This document shows, in pieces, positions 45,781 to 57,268 of a stretch of 64,000 nt of DNA. This DNA is from Aplectana chamaeleonis (lineage: Eukaryota; Nematoda; Chromadorea; Rhabditida; Cosmocercidae): the NCBI GenBank assembly GCA_029168955.1, contig JAPDOI010000287.1:62001-126000 (forward strand), given 5' to 3'. The notes below the pieces were generated by a model. The model had not been told where the DNA came from. It was given only the letters and a program-made list of their open reading frames with translations, and searched no databases. Positions within the stretch are counted from its first letter, which is position 1. Each line of letters begins with the position of its first letter. The position numbers and the translations under genes are program-made.

Positions 45781-45989
45781 CTCCAATGCTCAAAAAGCTC
45801 GCATACACGCTCGTAAAAGTTGTCGAGTAAGGTACGTTAGTGAGATCGTGCGGGCTCTAGTACTAACCAATTTGGAAGCGCTCCATCACAAATGAACTGG
45901 TGAGAGACATGTAGCGCGACCGCCTGCTACTGTTTAAGCTTTTAGTCGGACCTTAGACCAGCCAAGAATCAAGAAGGCCTTCTATCAGG

Positions 45990-46216
45990 GGTGAGGCGTT
46001 TCGAGAGCTATACCGTTAGTATAAAATATAAGGGAAACTGAGTCGGCAAAATGATATCACAATAAGAGGCCAAAATAATGCTGGAGATCAAACTGAGAGC
46101 GCGAAATGAGATTGTAGATTTTGCTGAGAGAGAAGAATGAGATAAGAAATCAAAAAAGAAACCGAGGAGTGAAAAACGACTGCGCAAAACAAATGAGGCA
46201 GGATTTGAAATAGAGG
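45990..46216 (+). repeat. Purine-rich dispersed repeat (copy B)
   Basis: Counterpart of 28,190-28,420. Confidence 0.6.
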
Positions 46217-46225
46217 TGTAAAAAT

Positions 46226-47186
46226 GAGACAGAAACTCACAAAAAGAGGTGACGAGTCACTGGTGGGGAAAGCATGCAAGCCAGTAGACGACAGTAGCTT
46301 GACCATCGTTACTGACTCCGACATGGAAGCGGAGTCGTGGCCAGGTAAAGTGTGTCACCAAAGCACTCCTGGATATGTCAGCAACAGCGGTGTTGAGTAT
46401 TCGCTGTCATCGAGGCCATTGTAGGCAAACTCCTGTCAATAAAATGACACAGATTTTCTGGTAATTCATAATCTAATATTCTTTTTCAGGCTCTCTCGCA
46501 GCTTCCTCCACGAAATTAACTCGTAAGGAAATTTCAAAGGTGCGATATTGCCTGAAACATAAGGGTTTTTACGCCCTGAGGGCACACAGGTGCAGCGCTT
46601 TCAGTACGCAGACTACATTTAGAATATGACTACCCGCATCTGAAAGCGCACCCATAATTTCACGAACGCAACTTGAAGCCGAAGAGCGCTACATAATGTA
46701 GGCGGAGTCTGTTTCTACACCCTGAAGGCACATATGTGTAGTTTCGAACACGAAAACTGCATTCAGAATACGAATTTCCGCTTGTGAAGATACACCCAAA
46801 ATAGCATGCGGGTAGTCATATTCTAGATGCGGTTTTCATGCCCCCAAGTCATAAAAATCATGTGTTTCAGGCAATATCGCACCTTCTAAATTACATAACG
46901 ATTTAATTTCGCAGAAGAAGTTGCGAGAGCCTGAAAATGAATATTAGATTATGAATTACCAGAAAATCTGGGTCACTTCATTGACAGGAGTTTGTCTGTA
47001 ATGGCCTCGATGACAGCGAGTACTCAACACCACTGTTGCCGACATATCCAGGAGCACTTTACCTGGCCACGACTCCGCTTCCATGTCGGAGTCAGTAACG
47101 ATGGCCTTGCTACTGTCTTCTGCTGTCTTGCATGCTTTCTCCACCACTGAATTGTCAACCCTTCTCGTGAGTTTCTGCCCCATCTC
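46226..47186. repeat. Large inverted repeat with a gene-like fragment in both arms (copy B)
   Basis: Counterpart of 28,428-29,388. Here the right arm is in a longer open minus-strand frame (47,390-46,956, 144 codons) that includes VTDSDMEAESWPGKVLLDMS. The left arm has the plus frame 46,224-46,424 with VTDSDMEAESWPGKVCHQS. Confidence 0.75.
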
Positions 47187-47490
47187 AGAGGATCGCGGGG
47201 TCGTAATGGAGCACAATAGGCTTTCAGCTCGACGAGGATAGCGAGGGCAGCACGAGGGGAAGAGCTGCTGCTTGAACAGCACGTGCTGCCTTTGTGATGC
47301 TCTTAGCAGCACGTGCTGCCTTCGTCCTCCTTTCGTCGCCTCAGCTGCTGCTCTCCGTTTTGGCCAGCGCAGTGTCGTAACTTTGCTCAAAGTGGTCCAT
47401 TTGGGCAGCTACAAGGACATTTACAATCAGTTTGGAGAGTTATTTCTTTTGAGCATGTACATTTAGACTTCTGGATATCTGTATCCAGAA
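47187..47490. repeat. CACGTG-palindrome dispersed repeat (copy B)
   Basis: Counterpart of 29,389-29,700, retaining two CAGCACGTGCTG palindromes. Confidence 0.6.
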
Positions 47491-47717
47491 GGGAGCACAC
47501 CCACGTGCGCTTCGCGGCGTACTTGTGAGCGTGCTTTAAGATCTATGGATTATTCGAATTACAGAGCAGTGCCTCGCTGCGCTAAACAGCTTCGAAGGCA
47601 CAGTGCAACATCAGGAGTTAAATTTGATATTATAGCCGCCTGCCGTTGTGAATAGCAACCCTGCCAAGCGCGAGATCTCAATTCGCTGTAATAAGTGAGA
47701 AACTTTGGCGAAAAATC

Positions 47718-49030
47718 GGCTCCGCCCAAAAAGCCTGACTGCATCGCCCCGGAAAGGGAACCAAGAGCTCTGCTATTGTACATTTTGCTTTGAGCATCGC
47801 CACACTAACTAATTTTTCCGTTTGCAAAATTTGGGTTACCCTTTTCGGGGTCTAAACGCTTGATTATGCTTTTAGGGTGTTGTGAGCGGGGTCGACTTTT
47901 TTCCGTGTAGTTTCACTTACTTGATCGAATTTAGTTCTGAGAGCTTGACAGGGTTGCTATACACGGTGGGGCGGACTATAATATCTATTTTCACTCCTGA
48001 GGTACAGTTCCGCACAATTTTTCGCAGAGAAAGCATTTTGCGGCGTTTTTTTTTGCGCTCACAAAGCGCTGCATCGTTATAACTTGCTTCAAAGTGGTCC
48101 GATTTCAATTTTGAAGTAATTTCTAAATTGCTTTCATTGAGTCCTATACGATAGTATTAGAAAACAATCGATTGAACGCGAAAAGTGCATCGAAAAATGC
48201 ATATTTGCACCAAAAAATCCCTCACTACGAATTGGTCAGATGATCATGATAGCAGAAATCTTTAATTTTCTGATCTGTGGTCGACATAAATTTTTGAAGG
48301 GAATAAACCTTTTTCAACAGGATTCCGGAATGACTCTACATTTGCCTCACGGAGAGGAACACGAAAACTACCTCAAAATTTCATTTCGTCAATTTTGAAG
48401 CGAGATATGACGATAAGGCGCTTTCTCTGAAAAATATTGCCGTGACTTTTCAGCTGCTGCCCAACGATTCCTTCACGATCCCGGACAATCCCGCGACTCC
48501 CAAGCGTCCCTGGCCTCTACCGCGGCTTTGCCGCGACTTCCCCGTGGATTACGCTCTCGCTACTCTACTGGGACTCTCCCGGAACTCTTCCGTGACCCTA
48601 CCGCGATTTGGTCAATAAAGAATCGTCCGCGGTTCTGCTTCTCATCTCCCCCGAAACTCTTCCGGCAGGCGTTAAACCGGAGGAGTTGCGGCGAAGTTGC
48701 GGCAATATATTTCAGAATTGTATGAGCAAAAAACATCACAAAACGCTTTTTTGCGATAAAAAAACTTGCGCACTCCTGTATGTTTTCAAGGAAATCAGTT
48801 ACACTGTTCTCAATCAAGCTTACACAGGGTACTCATGCATTGCAATGCATAACCCTTCACAGTCTGACACAGATTTTAAAGAAGAGAATCTGCGGAGAAA
48901 GTTATGTCACACTTTCCCATGGTTGGTTGAACTTTTCGGGGTACATTGATGTCTTGCTCAGTTCTTGAGCTCATCCCAGAAAGCTGTCTGTCCAGAAAGT
49001 GATTATGAATGAACATTTGACACAATAGGC
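47718..49030. other. No recognisable gene (copy B)
   Basis: Matches 30,459-31,780. Overlapping frames at 48,560-48,949 show no family resemblance. Confidence 0.45.
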
Positions 49031-49034
49031 TTAA

Positions 49035-49581
49035 AGGCAGTGGTCGCGATCAAATATGCTTGCCGTCTTTTTTTCTCTAAACCCTTTTCTGGGTCTCGAG
49101 TAGTAGGACCTATAAGAAAAAATCGCGAAAAAACCACTGTTTTGGGCCAAATTTGAAGCCTGAACTTTCTTGTCTTTTGATGGTGGACGAGCCCACTCCA
49201 CATCATCGGCATCGGTGACCTCTTATATCAAGAACATCAGTTGGCTTGAAATTGAATTTCAATCAATGAAGCTTTGGATTTATGTGCACATCTAGTCAAA
49301 ACATTGACTGAAGTGATGCTTTCATTGTTCAACTGTTTTTCTTCGTTAAATTTGCATTTATTTCGTCCTCTGAATGTCGATGATTTTTGACTGCTCGGCA
49401 TGAGACGGCGATCTTTTTCGTCATCGCTGTGCACTTGTGCACGAAACAGCTTATTTGGGCCCTAAAAGCTCTAATTCTAGCCCGATTTTCACCGCTCTAC
49501 CTTCATAGTTTTTCAGCTGTTTTTGATCTGAGCTGATTTTTGTAGTTTTCTCTATAGCGTTTTTCATCGTGACCACAGCCT
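49035..49581. mobile_element. TTAA-flanked MITE, present in copy B only at this site
   Basis: TTAA at 49,031-49,034 and 49,582-49,585. Terminal repeats AGGCAGTGGTCGCGATCAAA and inverted AGGCTGTGGTCACGATGAAA. Copy A has AATAGGCTCAAATGAGC at 31,774-31,790, the same sequence without the insert (TCAA for TTAA). Same family as 29,906-30,454. Confidence 0.9.
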
Positions 49582-49619
49582 TTAAATGAGCAGTAGAACA
49601 GTACTAAGAACTGATTGTT

Positions 49620-51235
49620 TATTTATTTATTTATTTCTGAACGATGTTTAAGACAATCGTAAAATAAGTTGATCTATATCATATGAGAAAATAGGCTTAA
49701 GTTATGACAATCTATAATAAATCAAAATATTGGGGGAAAAGTATGACTGAGACGAGGCTGGCGTGCTGCAATTCACGTCTTGAGAAGTTTTTATCGATCT
49801 GACGTTTAAACATCTTAGCTGAGCAGGATGCATCAACAGTTTTGCTTAGGTTTATAAAAATCGACCCCGCCCGAACTGTGAAATTTGTTGCTCTATGTCG
49901 AGTTTTCGGCTTCCGATAAGATATCTTGATCCCTCCTCCTCTGGTCACAGAATAAGCTAAAGTATAAAACATTGAAACATCAGTATTGTTCAGAGCGTTA
50001 AATATTTTATGAACCATACAGGCATCAAATACTTTCCGTCTTGATTCTAAAGTTGGTAACTCCAGGACTGAATTCCTCTCCTTGGAGTGGGGAATCCTGA
50101 GATACTGATAGCCTTCGGTCCTTATAAAAACTTTTCTAGTGAAGCTGTTCTGTACTTTTTCAATCCTGTGGATATCCTTTTTTCTGTCTGGGCAGAAAAC
50201 TGTGCATCCACATTCAACAAGCGGCCTTATGTAAGTTTTATACGCTCTAATTAAAACACTTCTATCTTTTGTCGAAAGAGCTTTAAGTATACGAAATGAA
50301 CGTACCATGGCTTTTTTACATATTTCATCATAATGTGGAGAGAAATCAAGGTCACTTGTATACCGAAATCCAAGGTCCCTGACCATATTTACCGTGCGAA
50401 TCGAGAGGTTCTCCATCTGATATGGACACGAGGCTTGCGGTGTTCCAATTCGCAAATGAACGGTTTTCTCCTGAGATACCGGAAGTTGCCATTCTTGCGA
50501 CCACTTGACAAGTTTATGTATGGCCGATTGCATAGCCAGTGTACCTTCAGCTTGTGACGTCTCACAATATATTTTTAGGTCGTCCGCATACTGTTTACAC
50601 TTAACCCCTACTTCTTCCAGTAACGTGGGTATTTCAGCCGTGAAAATGTTGAAAAGAATTGGAGAAAGTACCCCTCCCTGTGGCACCCCACTAGTAGCGT
50701 TTTGCACTTTCGAGAGCACTCCATTGATGTTCACCTGAAAGCTTCTCCTATCAAGTATTCTTTTCCAACCAGGACCTAATTTTGGATGAAATCCGATGGC
50801 ATCCATTTTGCGCAGAAGCTTCGCTGTGCTCACACGATCGAATGCCTTCTGAAAATCGAAATATATAACATCACAGCACTTCTTTTCGTCCAAAATTGCT
50901 GTCCAGTCATTCAGACTTTCCAAAAGATTGGTCTCGACTGATCTTCCTTTGACAAAACCATGCTGATTTTGGGTAATGATTTTATTTGCATCAAGATGCG
51001 CAACTACGTCTTTTTTGATAATTTTCTCAAATAGCCTGCAGAAAATGGAGGTAAGGCTGACTGGTCTATAATTTTTGGGGTCAGAGGTGGGCTGCTTTTT
51101 TAGAATCGGTGTTACATAAGAGTGTTTCCACCGCAGAGGTACTTCGGAAAACATTATTGACTGGTTATACAAGAACGAAAAGGGGCCTGAAATTGTGTGC
51201 GCAATATTCTTAATGAATTGGAAAGGTATTCCATC
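49620..51235 (-). mobile_element. Young 5'-truncated CR1-like LINE insertion (copy B only)
   Basis: Flanked by TTGTT (49,615-49,619 and 51,236-51,240), which occurs once at 31,814-31,818 in copy A. The 3' end on the minus strand carries about four AAAT/TTTA units, and the 3' UTR holds ACGATTGTCTTAAACATCG-type sequence shared with the older LINE copies. Truncation removes ORF1, the endonuclease and the first part of the reverse transcriptase. Insertion post-dates the segmental duplication. Confidence 0.93.
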
Positions 51236-51274
51236 TTGTTCTTCTGTTTGCCCATTTACACGAAGCGAGGTCAA
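49712..51274 (-). CDS. CR1-like LINE reverse transcriptase, partial but open (520 codons)
   Basis: RNA-dependent DNA polymerase part of a non-LTR retrotransposon ORF2, acting in target-primed reverse transcription. Domains in order: fingers with NYRPVSLTSIFCRLFEK (residues ~68-84), QHGFVKGRSVETNLLESL (~104-121), motif A YFDFQKAFDRV (~138-148), motif B SGVPQGGVLSPILF (~195-208), motif C QYADDLKIY (~228-236, both catalytic Asp present), then LGFRYTSDLDFSPHYD and YKTYIRPLVECGCTVFCPDR in the C-terminal region. The first ~13 residues (51,274-51,236) are host flanking DNA read in frame, so the annotated start is not the element's own. The missing N-terminus means it cannot act alone. The absence of any stop over 500 codons points to a recently active source element. 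Confidence 0.9.
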   Translation of the reverse strand: MTSLRVNGQTEEQDGIPFQFIKNIAHTISGPFSFLYNQSIMFSEVPLRWKHSYVTPILKKQPTSDPKNYRPVSLTSIFCRLFEKIIKKDVVAHLDANKIITQNQHGFVKGRSVETNLLESLNDWTAILDEKKCCDVIYFDFQKAFDRVSTAKLLRKMDAIGFHPKLGPGWKRILDRRSFQVNINGVLSKVQNATSGVPQGGVLSPILFNIFTAEIPTLLEEVGVKCKQYADDLKIYCETSQAEGTLAMQSAIHKLVKWSQEWQLPVSQEKTVHLRIGTPQASCPYQMENLSIRTVNMVRDLGFRYTSDLDFSPHYDEICKKAMVRSFRILKALSTKDRSVLIRAYKTYIRPLVECGCTVFCPDRKKDIHRIEKVQNSFTRKVFIRTEGYQYLRIPHSKERNSVLELPTLESRRKVFDACMVHKIFNALNNTDVSMFYTLAYSVTRGGGIKISYRKPKTRHRATNFTVRAGSIFINLSKTVDASCSAKMFKRQIDKNFSRRELQHASLVSVILFPQYFDLL

Positions 51275-52345
51275 TTACCACCGCTGCATACGTGGACAGT
51301 GGGTGTGACAGCCGGGTGTCAATTGTTAACGACGGGTGACTATGACTAATTTCCGTTCACTCTCTTTCTCACACACACAGACGGTCACACACACTTAGCC
51401 AAATATAGTTAGTAGGATCAATTGGCATCTTGTGTTTCTCTCCTGAACATTGTGTACAGAGGTTAAGCAAAACAATCGGTCGTCATCTTAAACGTTGTAA
51501 TGGGGCGCACTCAGCTCCTTGAGAACAACGAGGGCAGCACAAGTGGACGAGCTCCTGCTTGAGGAGCACGTGCTGCCCTCGTTCTCCATTCGTCTCCTCA
51601 GCTGCTGCTCCCTCTTGTGGCCAGCACCGTGTGGTAACATTTCTCAAAATGGTCCACTCGGGTAGCTACAAGCACAGTCATAATCAGCATGAAGAGTTCT
51701 TCGCTTCTAAGCGTGCACATGCTCTACTCCCGTACAGCTTAGAGTTAGAGTTCACACAACCTATCGATCTCCAGCCATATCACCAGGACTACCTTGAAGG
51801 TAGCGTACGCACAAAAAACCGTATTCTTTTTTTTAATTTCTGCAGGTAGGCCTACCAGGTTGTGATATATCGCAAAGAGGCCACCCAAAATACGCAAGCT
51901 TCGGAGAAAAACTCGTTCGAAAATCCCGTAGCATTCAGCTTCCTTTAAATACGTCTGTTCGGTGTGTATCGTGTAATACACCAATGTCGAAAATCTGAAC
52001 TTCTGAATTAGTTTAGCCCCTTAACTTTATAGATTCCGCATTTCTTTTCGCCTCTCTGTTGTCGAAAATTCTCTAAAACAAGAAGCTCTAAATACAGAGG
52101 TTTGAACGAGGATCTCCCGGAATAAAGAAAAAAGACTGTTGGAGTTTCGCGGCCTGTCGGAACCTGTCGTGGCGCTTCTGTTCCTCATGTCAAATGACGC
52201 CTTTTCAGACCAAGGAGCAGTTTTGACGAGCTTATAGCATTATAAATGCGCGACATTGAGGTCTCAAGTTTCGCTATCTCCACTTGGTTCAAACATTGGA
52301 GTGAGAAGAAAACCCCAAATGCGGATTAAAAAAAGGGAGCTGCCT
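51241..52345. repeat. Copy-B counterpart of 31,819-32,921
   Basis: Nearly identical to copy A, including the CACGTG-palindrome repeat (~51,495-51,745). No gene recognised. Confidence 0.55.
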
Positions 52346-52820
52346 TTAAAGGCACAGAACACCCAGAAGATGTTTTTTTAGTTTTTATGCTGGTCTTGAG
52401 GAGGATCACACTCTGATCACAGTGGTATCTCTTTTTTTCGTCCAAGACCCCTATGAACAGAGTTATGGCTTACTAAAGATGCCTATAATCGAAGGGTTAA
52501 AATTGGCGGATGAGTTGTCTCTTCTCTTCAATTGCAATCGTTGCCCGAGAGCGAGCCAGGATAAGGAGACAGTCTGGCTATGGTTTGAAGAACGACGACT
52601 TGTTGAGAATTCAGTCAGTCATCCTGCCGCTGCAGAGTTTGGAAATCCTGTGAGTTGTGTGGCCCGTGGTGGTGAGCGAAGGAGGTCGGGCCTAAGGTGG
52701 TCGCATATATCTCGCTTATTCGGAGGAATTGAGATCTCGCACTTGGCACGTCTTATAAAAGAGGGGTCTACTAGACAATCAAATAAAAATCACAAAATTC
52801 ATATCTGAGGGTGTAGTGTG
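52346..52820 (+). repeat. Dispersed repeat with TTAAAGGC end (copy B)
   Basis: Counterpart of 32,922-33,400. A stop change lengthens the overlapping plus frame (52,422-52,808) relative to copy A, which suggests the frame is incidental. Confidence 0.6.
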
Positions 52821-54011
52821 ACTTCAAGGTACACAACCGCTTGTTTGGTGGAGGGTGTGGGCGGAGGGGGTAAGGTGTTCTCACCGCGTTTTCTGAGACG
52901 ACGCATTACGAAATATCCATGTCGAATTCATATAGAGTGTACTGTTGCATATGAGAAAGATTGCCAGAAGCCTGTATGAAGGGAAAGCAAACCACAGATT
53001 AAGTCGAGTATCTTTGCAGCCATCTTCCAGAAAAGACACAGAACGGATATCAAATTGGGGAATAGTTATGTAAGCAAAGAAAGTGTGAGGACTGCTTCAT
53101 AAGTATCATACGCGTGTGTAGATTTTTGGGTATGCGTGCCTACTCCTACTCGCTAAACTTTAACCACCAATAGTCTGCTCAAAATCTATTCTAAGATCCA
53201 CCAAAAACGTCCTTCTACACGAGACGGTATGCCATCGCAAGGAATTAGGGCGCAACAGCCTTTTTAATCGGAAAGCAGATCATTAAATGATTGGAAGTGC
53301 ACAGCTATATTTCTCCATGTCTCAGTATTCCGCTGTTTTTTGATAATAGAAATCCTGAGCTCTATAGAAGTACCCCAAAGATCAGGTTGTTCACATTAGA
53401 CTAAAAATAGAGAGCATATAAAACATTAAATCTGTAATAAACTAGGAAATCTGTATATTACCAAACATGTTTTGGTGATCTTTAATCATTTCCATCGAAA
53501 TCCAGGAAGAATGCATTCAAGTGAGCTTTCGGATCGGATAAGCAGGGTTGGGCGCCGCAGCATGCGCTCGGCGGGAGGCGGACACGCGGAGTTTTTGGCA
53601 CGGTCTGAGTCTTGGGTCTTCCCCGTATACTTTTCAGGTCTAAGCGTGAGCGATTTAACTGTTTACCTGCGCGGCCACCTCAAAGGTGGTAATTTTATGC
53701 GAAATTCAAATTTTCATAGCGTCAAGTCTTCCAAAAAAAAAATTTTGGTATTTTATTGATCATCAAATCTAACGCCGTCTAGAAAAAAAAGGATTTTTGT
53801 TAGGTTTGAGATGGTACACTCGAGTAAAATAGTTCCTTGCGAGCAATGTGAATGGTTCAGCTCGGTTGAAGGCTGATGAATTTTACTGAAAAAGATGATG
53901 AGTCGTCATTCTCATAGGATGATAGTTGGGTGGAACCGACCGAAAATTTGAGAAATGTTCAACCCCTTTAAAATAATTTAATCAGAGTGTTCTACAAGAT
54001 TCGACAACAAT

Positions 54012-54419
54012 TTGAGTTTTTTTCCAAATCTTGAAGGTATGTGTCAAAAAACTATGGAAAATCACGTGCTTACTTCAAAATTCGTTTTCACGACTTTGAA
54101 AATTCGTTTTCACGACAAAATTCGTTTTCGCGACTTCTACTCGCATTTTCCAGTGAAACATACTTCTTTGATTTTGGACAAGGACCATGAGAACTCGTAT
54201 TTTTCTAATGCTGAGCGGCAATGGTTTGCCAAAAATGGAACGAAATGGCCAATATCTTTTCTTCACGAAAAACACAATGCTCACAATATTCAAAGCAGAC
54301 AGTTCTCAAAATATACTTTGCATTCAATTCAACGATGTCAAACCATTCTGAGAAAGTTCACGACAATAATTTCGAAAGAAGAAATCATTTTCATTGAATC
54401 ATTGCTTTTTCGGAATTAA
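54012..54419 (+). pseudogene. Shortened copy of the 34,557-35,090 frame (copy B)
   Basis: Same translation as copy A from NLSFFPNLEG-type sequence onward, but CGGAAGG became CGGAATT and created a stop at 54,419. The copy-A frame continues ~45 more codons. Confidence 0.2.
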
Positions 54420-55001
54420 AAATCACCATTTATAGAGAGATCGCCAAATGATGGATACTCTGATATTTGCAATTCCGTTCGCCCTAGACTTTCCTCTAAC
54501 CAGTGCGAATTTCAGTGAATTAAGAATATTTTGAGAAAATTTTTATCAGTGGAATATGTGGGTATAACTTTTTTTCCCGAAGAAAGCCATGATTCGTATT
54601 TAAAATCGAGAAAAACAGAATATTGCGCCTAATTCCTATCTTTACGGTCACAAAACCGGCTGAAAATAGATTCTTGTTTAGGGGTAGAGAATATATCCGT
54701 TGAGTAATGTTTTTGGGACACTCACATTCACTACCGACCGAGGCTCAGGTTGAACGGCCTCGCAAACTCGTGCCAGATACGAGGCAGTCTTACATGGGCA
54801 TGAGACAGTCGGCAATGCGAGCATCATTTCCTCGTTCGGTGGCGAAGATCAAAGGATATAATCAAGGATGAAACACCCGTTAGGGGTATCAATAGGCCTC
54901 ACTGCGGTCTTTATCTTTGATGGGTCGCTGCAGCGCTGCTGCTGAAAGCGACATATCACCTGCGAAATACAAATTATAAGAAAAAAGAGAACATCATAAA
55001 T

Positions 55002-55137
55002 GAGGAGCAGCAGTTGGGGCGAGAATAAAGAGCAGCAGTTGGGGCCACAATGAGGAGCAACAGTTGGGGCCACAATGAAGAGCAGCAGTTAGGGCGACGA
55101 CTGGAGCAGTTGGGGCAAGTGTAGCAGCAGTTGGGGA
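55002..55137. repeat. AGCAGCAGTTGGGGC minisatellite (copy B)
   Basis: Counterpart of 35,577-35,711. Confidence 0.8.
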
Positions 55138-55224
55138 GACGAAAGGGTCTTACACCTCGACGAGTGAACGCGTTAGTAATCCCCTCGTGCTACCTTACTA
55201 AGCCGCGAGTATCTGAGATCTTTA

Positions 55225-55425
55225 CATTTCCATTTGATATCTGGCCTCATTTGTTTCGCGCAGTTGTTTCTCACTCCTCATTTCCTTTTTCGATCTGCTG
55301 TCTCAATTTGCCCTCTCAGTAAAATATCCAGTCTCATTTCGCCCTCAGCTTGATCTGCAGTATTATTTTGCCCTCTTATTGTGATCTAATTTTGCCGTCT
55401 CAGTTTCCCGTTATATTTTATACTA
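55225..55425 (-). repeat. Pyrimidine-rich dispersed repeat (copy B)
   Basis: Counterpart of 35,800-36,000 and inverted relative of 45,990-46,216. Confidence 0.6.
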
Positions 55426-55664
55426 ACTGCATGGCTGTCGAAACTCCTCCCCATCCCTGATAAAAGGCCAACTTACAAGGGAAGTGTTTAGAGTGGTAAA
55501 CGCATCTGCGAAAGCGACTAGTATCGTTAGTATCTCTTCTGGCTCACTAGTAAAAATGCGGCATTTTTCAAGATTCGCGAAAAGACTAGGGTACCACCCA
55601 GCCATCAGGCATTTTTTTGCGAGTTCCAAAAAATTTTCTTGTATTTAGCCCAAAACTTGTATGT

Positions 55665-56175
55665 AGGGGTAATCCAGAGTGGTGAACACGAATCTGGACT
55701 CCATTTGTCGAAGTTTCGAGGTTTACTGTAGGTTACGGTAGGTGACATATCATTTAAGGGGCAAAAGCCACCTTAGTATTTTGAAAATCGACAGACGGAC
55801 GTTAAATTCGTGTTCTCCTCCCCTAATAACCCCCGTATACACATTTTGAGTAAAATCTGAGATTTTGACCAAACTACCGTATACTCACCGTAATCTACCT
55901 TATTTTGTAGAAAAATCGATAAACGGACTCCAGGTTCGTGTTCAGCACTCCAAATAACCCTCAAAGGAAGAATTTGAGCAATATCTGCCGTAGCACTCCG
56001 AAAACTTCGAAAGTAGGGTTTTTCCCTCGAAACTTTCCCTAATTGGGAAGATTCGAATGAAATTAGTCGAAAACCCTCGTAATCAGCACCCTAAAAAACC
56101 TCCCTGGGGGAATTTCAAGTCAAATCTGGAACTTTTCAGAACGCTTCCAGAGCCCTCTAATCAGTATAAATAACC
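55665..56175. repeat. Diverged ~130-140-bp tandem repeat (copy B)
   Basis: Counterpart of 36,230-36,740. Confidence 0.45.
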
Positions 56176-56854
56176 AAAAATCCGTACAAGTCCAAAACGC
56201 CGTCAGTCTGGACAAAGTATGGAAGATGCGCCTTCACTCAAATTTTTTCTCAGGTGGGTAATTTTGGCCGCTGAACACATTTATGAAATCCGTTCCCACA
56301 TTTTGAAAGATTAATGCTTTTTCTGGAGGGTACGAAAATCACAAAAATCGACCTTTTTAGGCTTGTAACTTCTTTGAACCTGCAGCTCGGGGCTGGATAT
56401 TGCACAGTTTTACTACTGAGCCACTAGAGATACTAACGATACTAGTCGTTTCGACCAATGCGTTTACCACTCTCAACACTTCCTTTGTTATTTCTGGGTT
56501 GGTTGAGGATCCGACCACCCGCCCACCGAACGTCGACGGGTCTAACCCCTCTCTGTGATTCATCACACCTCACGCCGAGCCCTGGTCCGCACACCTACCA
56601 TCGCGAGGTTGGAGTTCGCTTTTTTTCTTTTTTCAGACCGGGACTTCATATGGGGCTTTGCCGCCAAAACGACGTTCAGAGCTGTCATCGACGGCTGGTG
56701 GTGATGACATTTCTCGTTTTGTCTTCGCGATCTCGACCTTGATGTCAGAAACGTTTACAGAAGCGGCAACAGCGCTTAAGTGATTGTCATGACTACCGTA
56801 CGGTAGTTTGTTGGTGGTATCGCCCATTTTACAAAACACCTGTTATTTATTTAC

Positions 56855-57133
56855 TGTGCTTCTCTGGGCCAAATTCCGGTCCGCAATTGCGTCTCGACAC
56901 GCTTTGCGGCCGCGCGCTTTCGAGTCGGAAGAGTTTCCAGCACCGCAGCCGCCGATCTGTTGACTCTAGGTGGGTTTTAGAAACTGGAAACTAAACAAAA
57001 TCGAAGAAAACTGTATAAAAAAGCCATATCGAGTCGGCTTTGGCGCTGAAAACTCGACTGAATCAAGCGCGTGCGGCGGCAAAGCGTGTTGAGAGGCAAT
57101 TGCGGACCGGAATTCGGCCCAGATTAGCACAAT
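56855..57133. mobile_element. Foldback/MITE with ~90-bp arms (copy B)
   Basis: Counterpart of 37,432-37,708. In the right arm GCGGCCGC became GCGGCGGC and TCGAGAC became TTGAGAG, so arm pairing is slightly worse than in copy A. Confidence 0.85.
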
Positions 57134-57141
57134 ATTTACTT

Positions 57142-57172
<31 letters not shown>

Positions 57173-57250
57173 TTTATTTATTAATTTATTTTTCTATTTA
57201 TTTATCTATTTATTTATTTATTTATTTTTTATTTATTTATTTAATTATTT
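57134..57250. repeat. (TTTA)n microsatellite (copy B)
   Basis: About 115 bp versus ~184 bp in copy A. LINE tail of the interrupted minus-strand element. Confidence 0.9.
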
Positions 57251-57268
57251 CAATACGATGTGTAAGAC

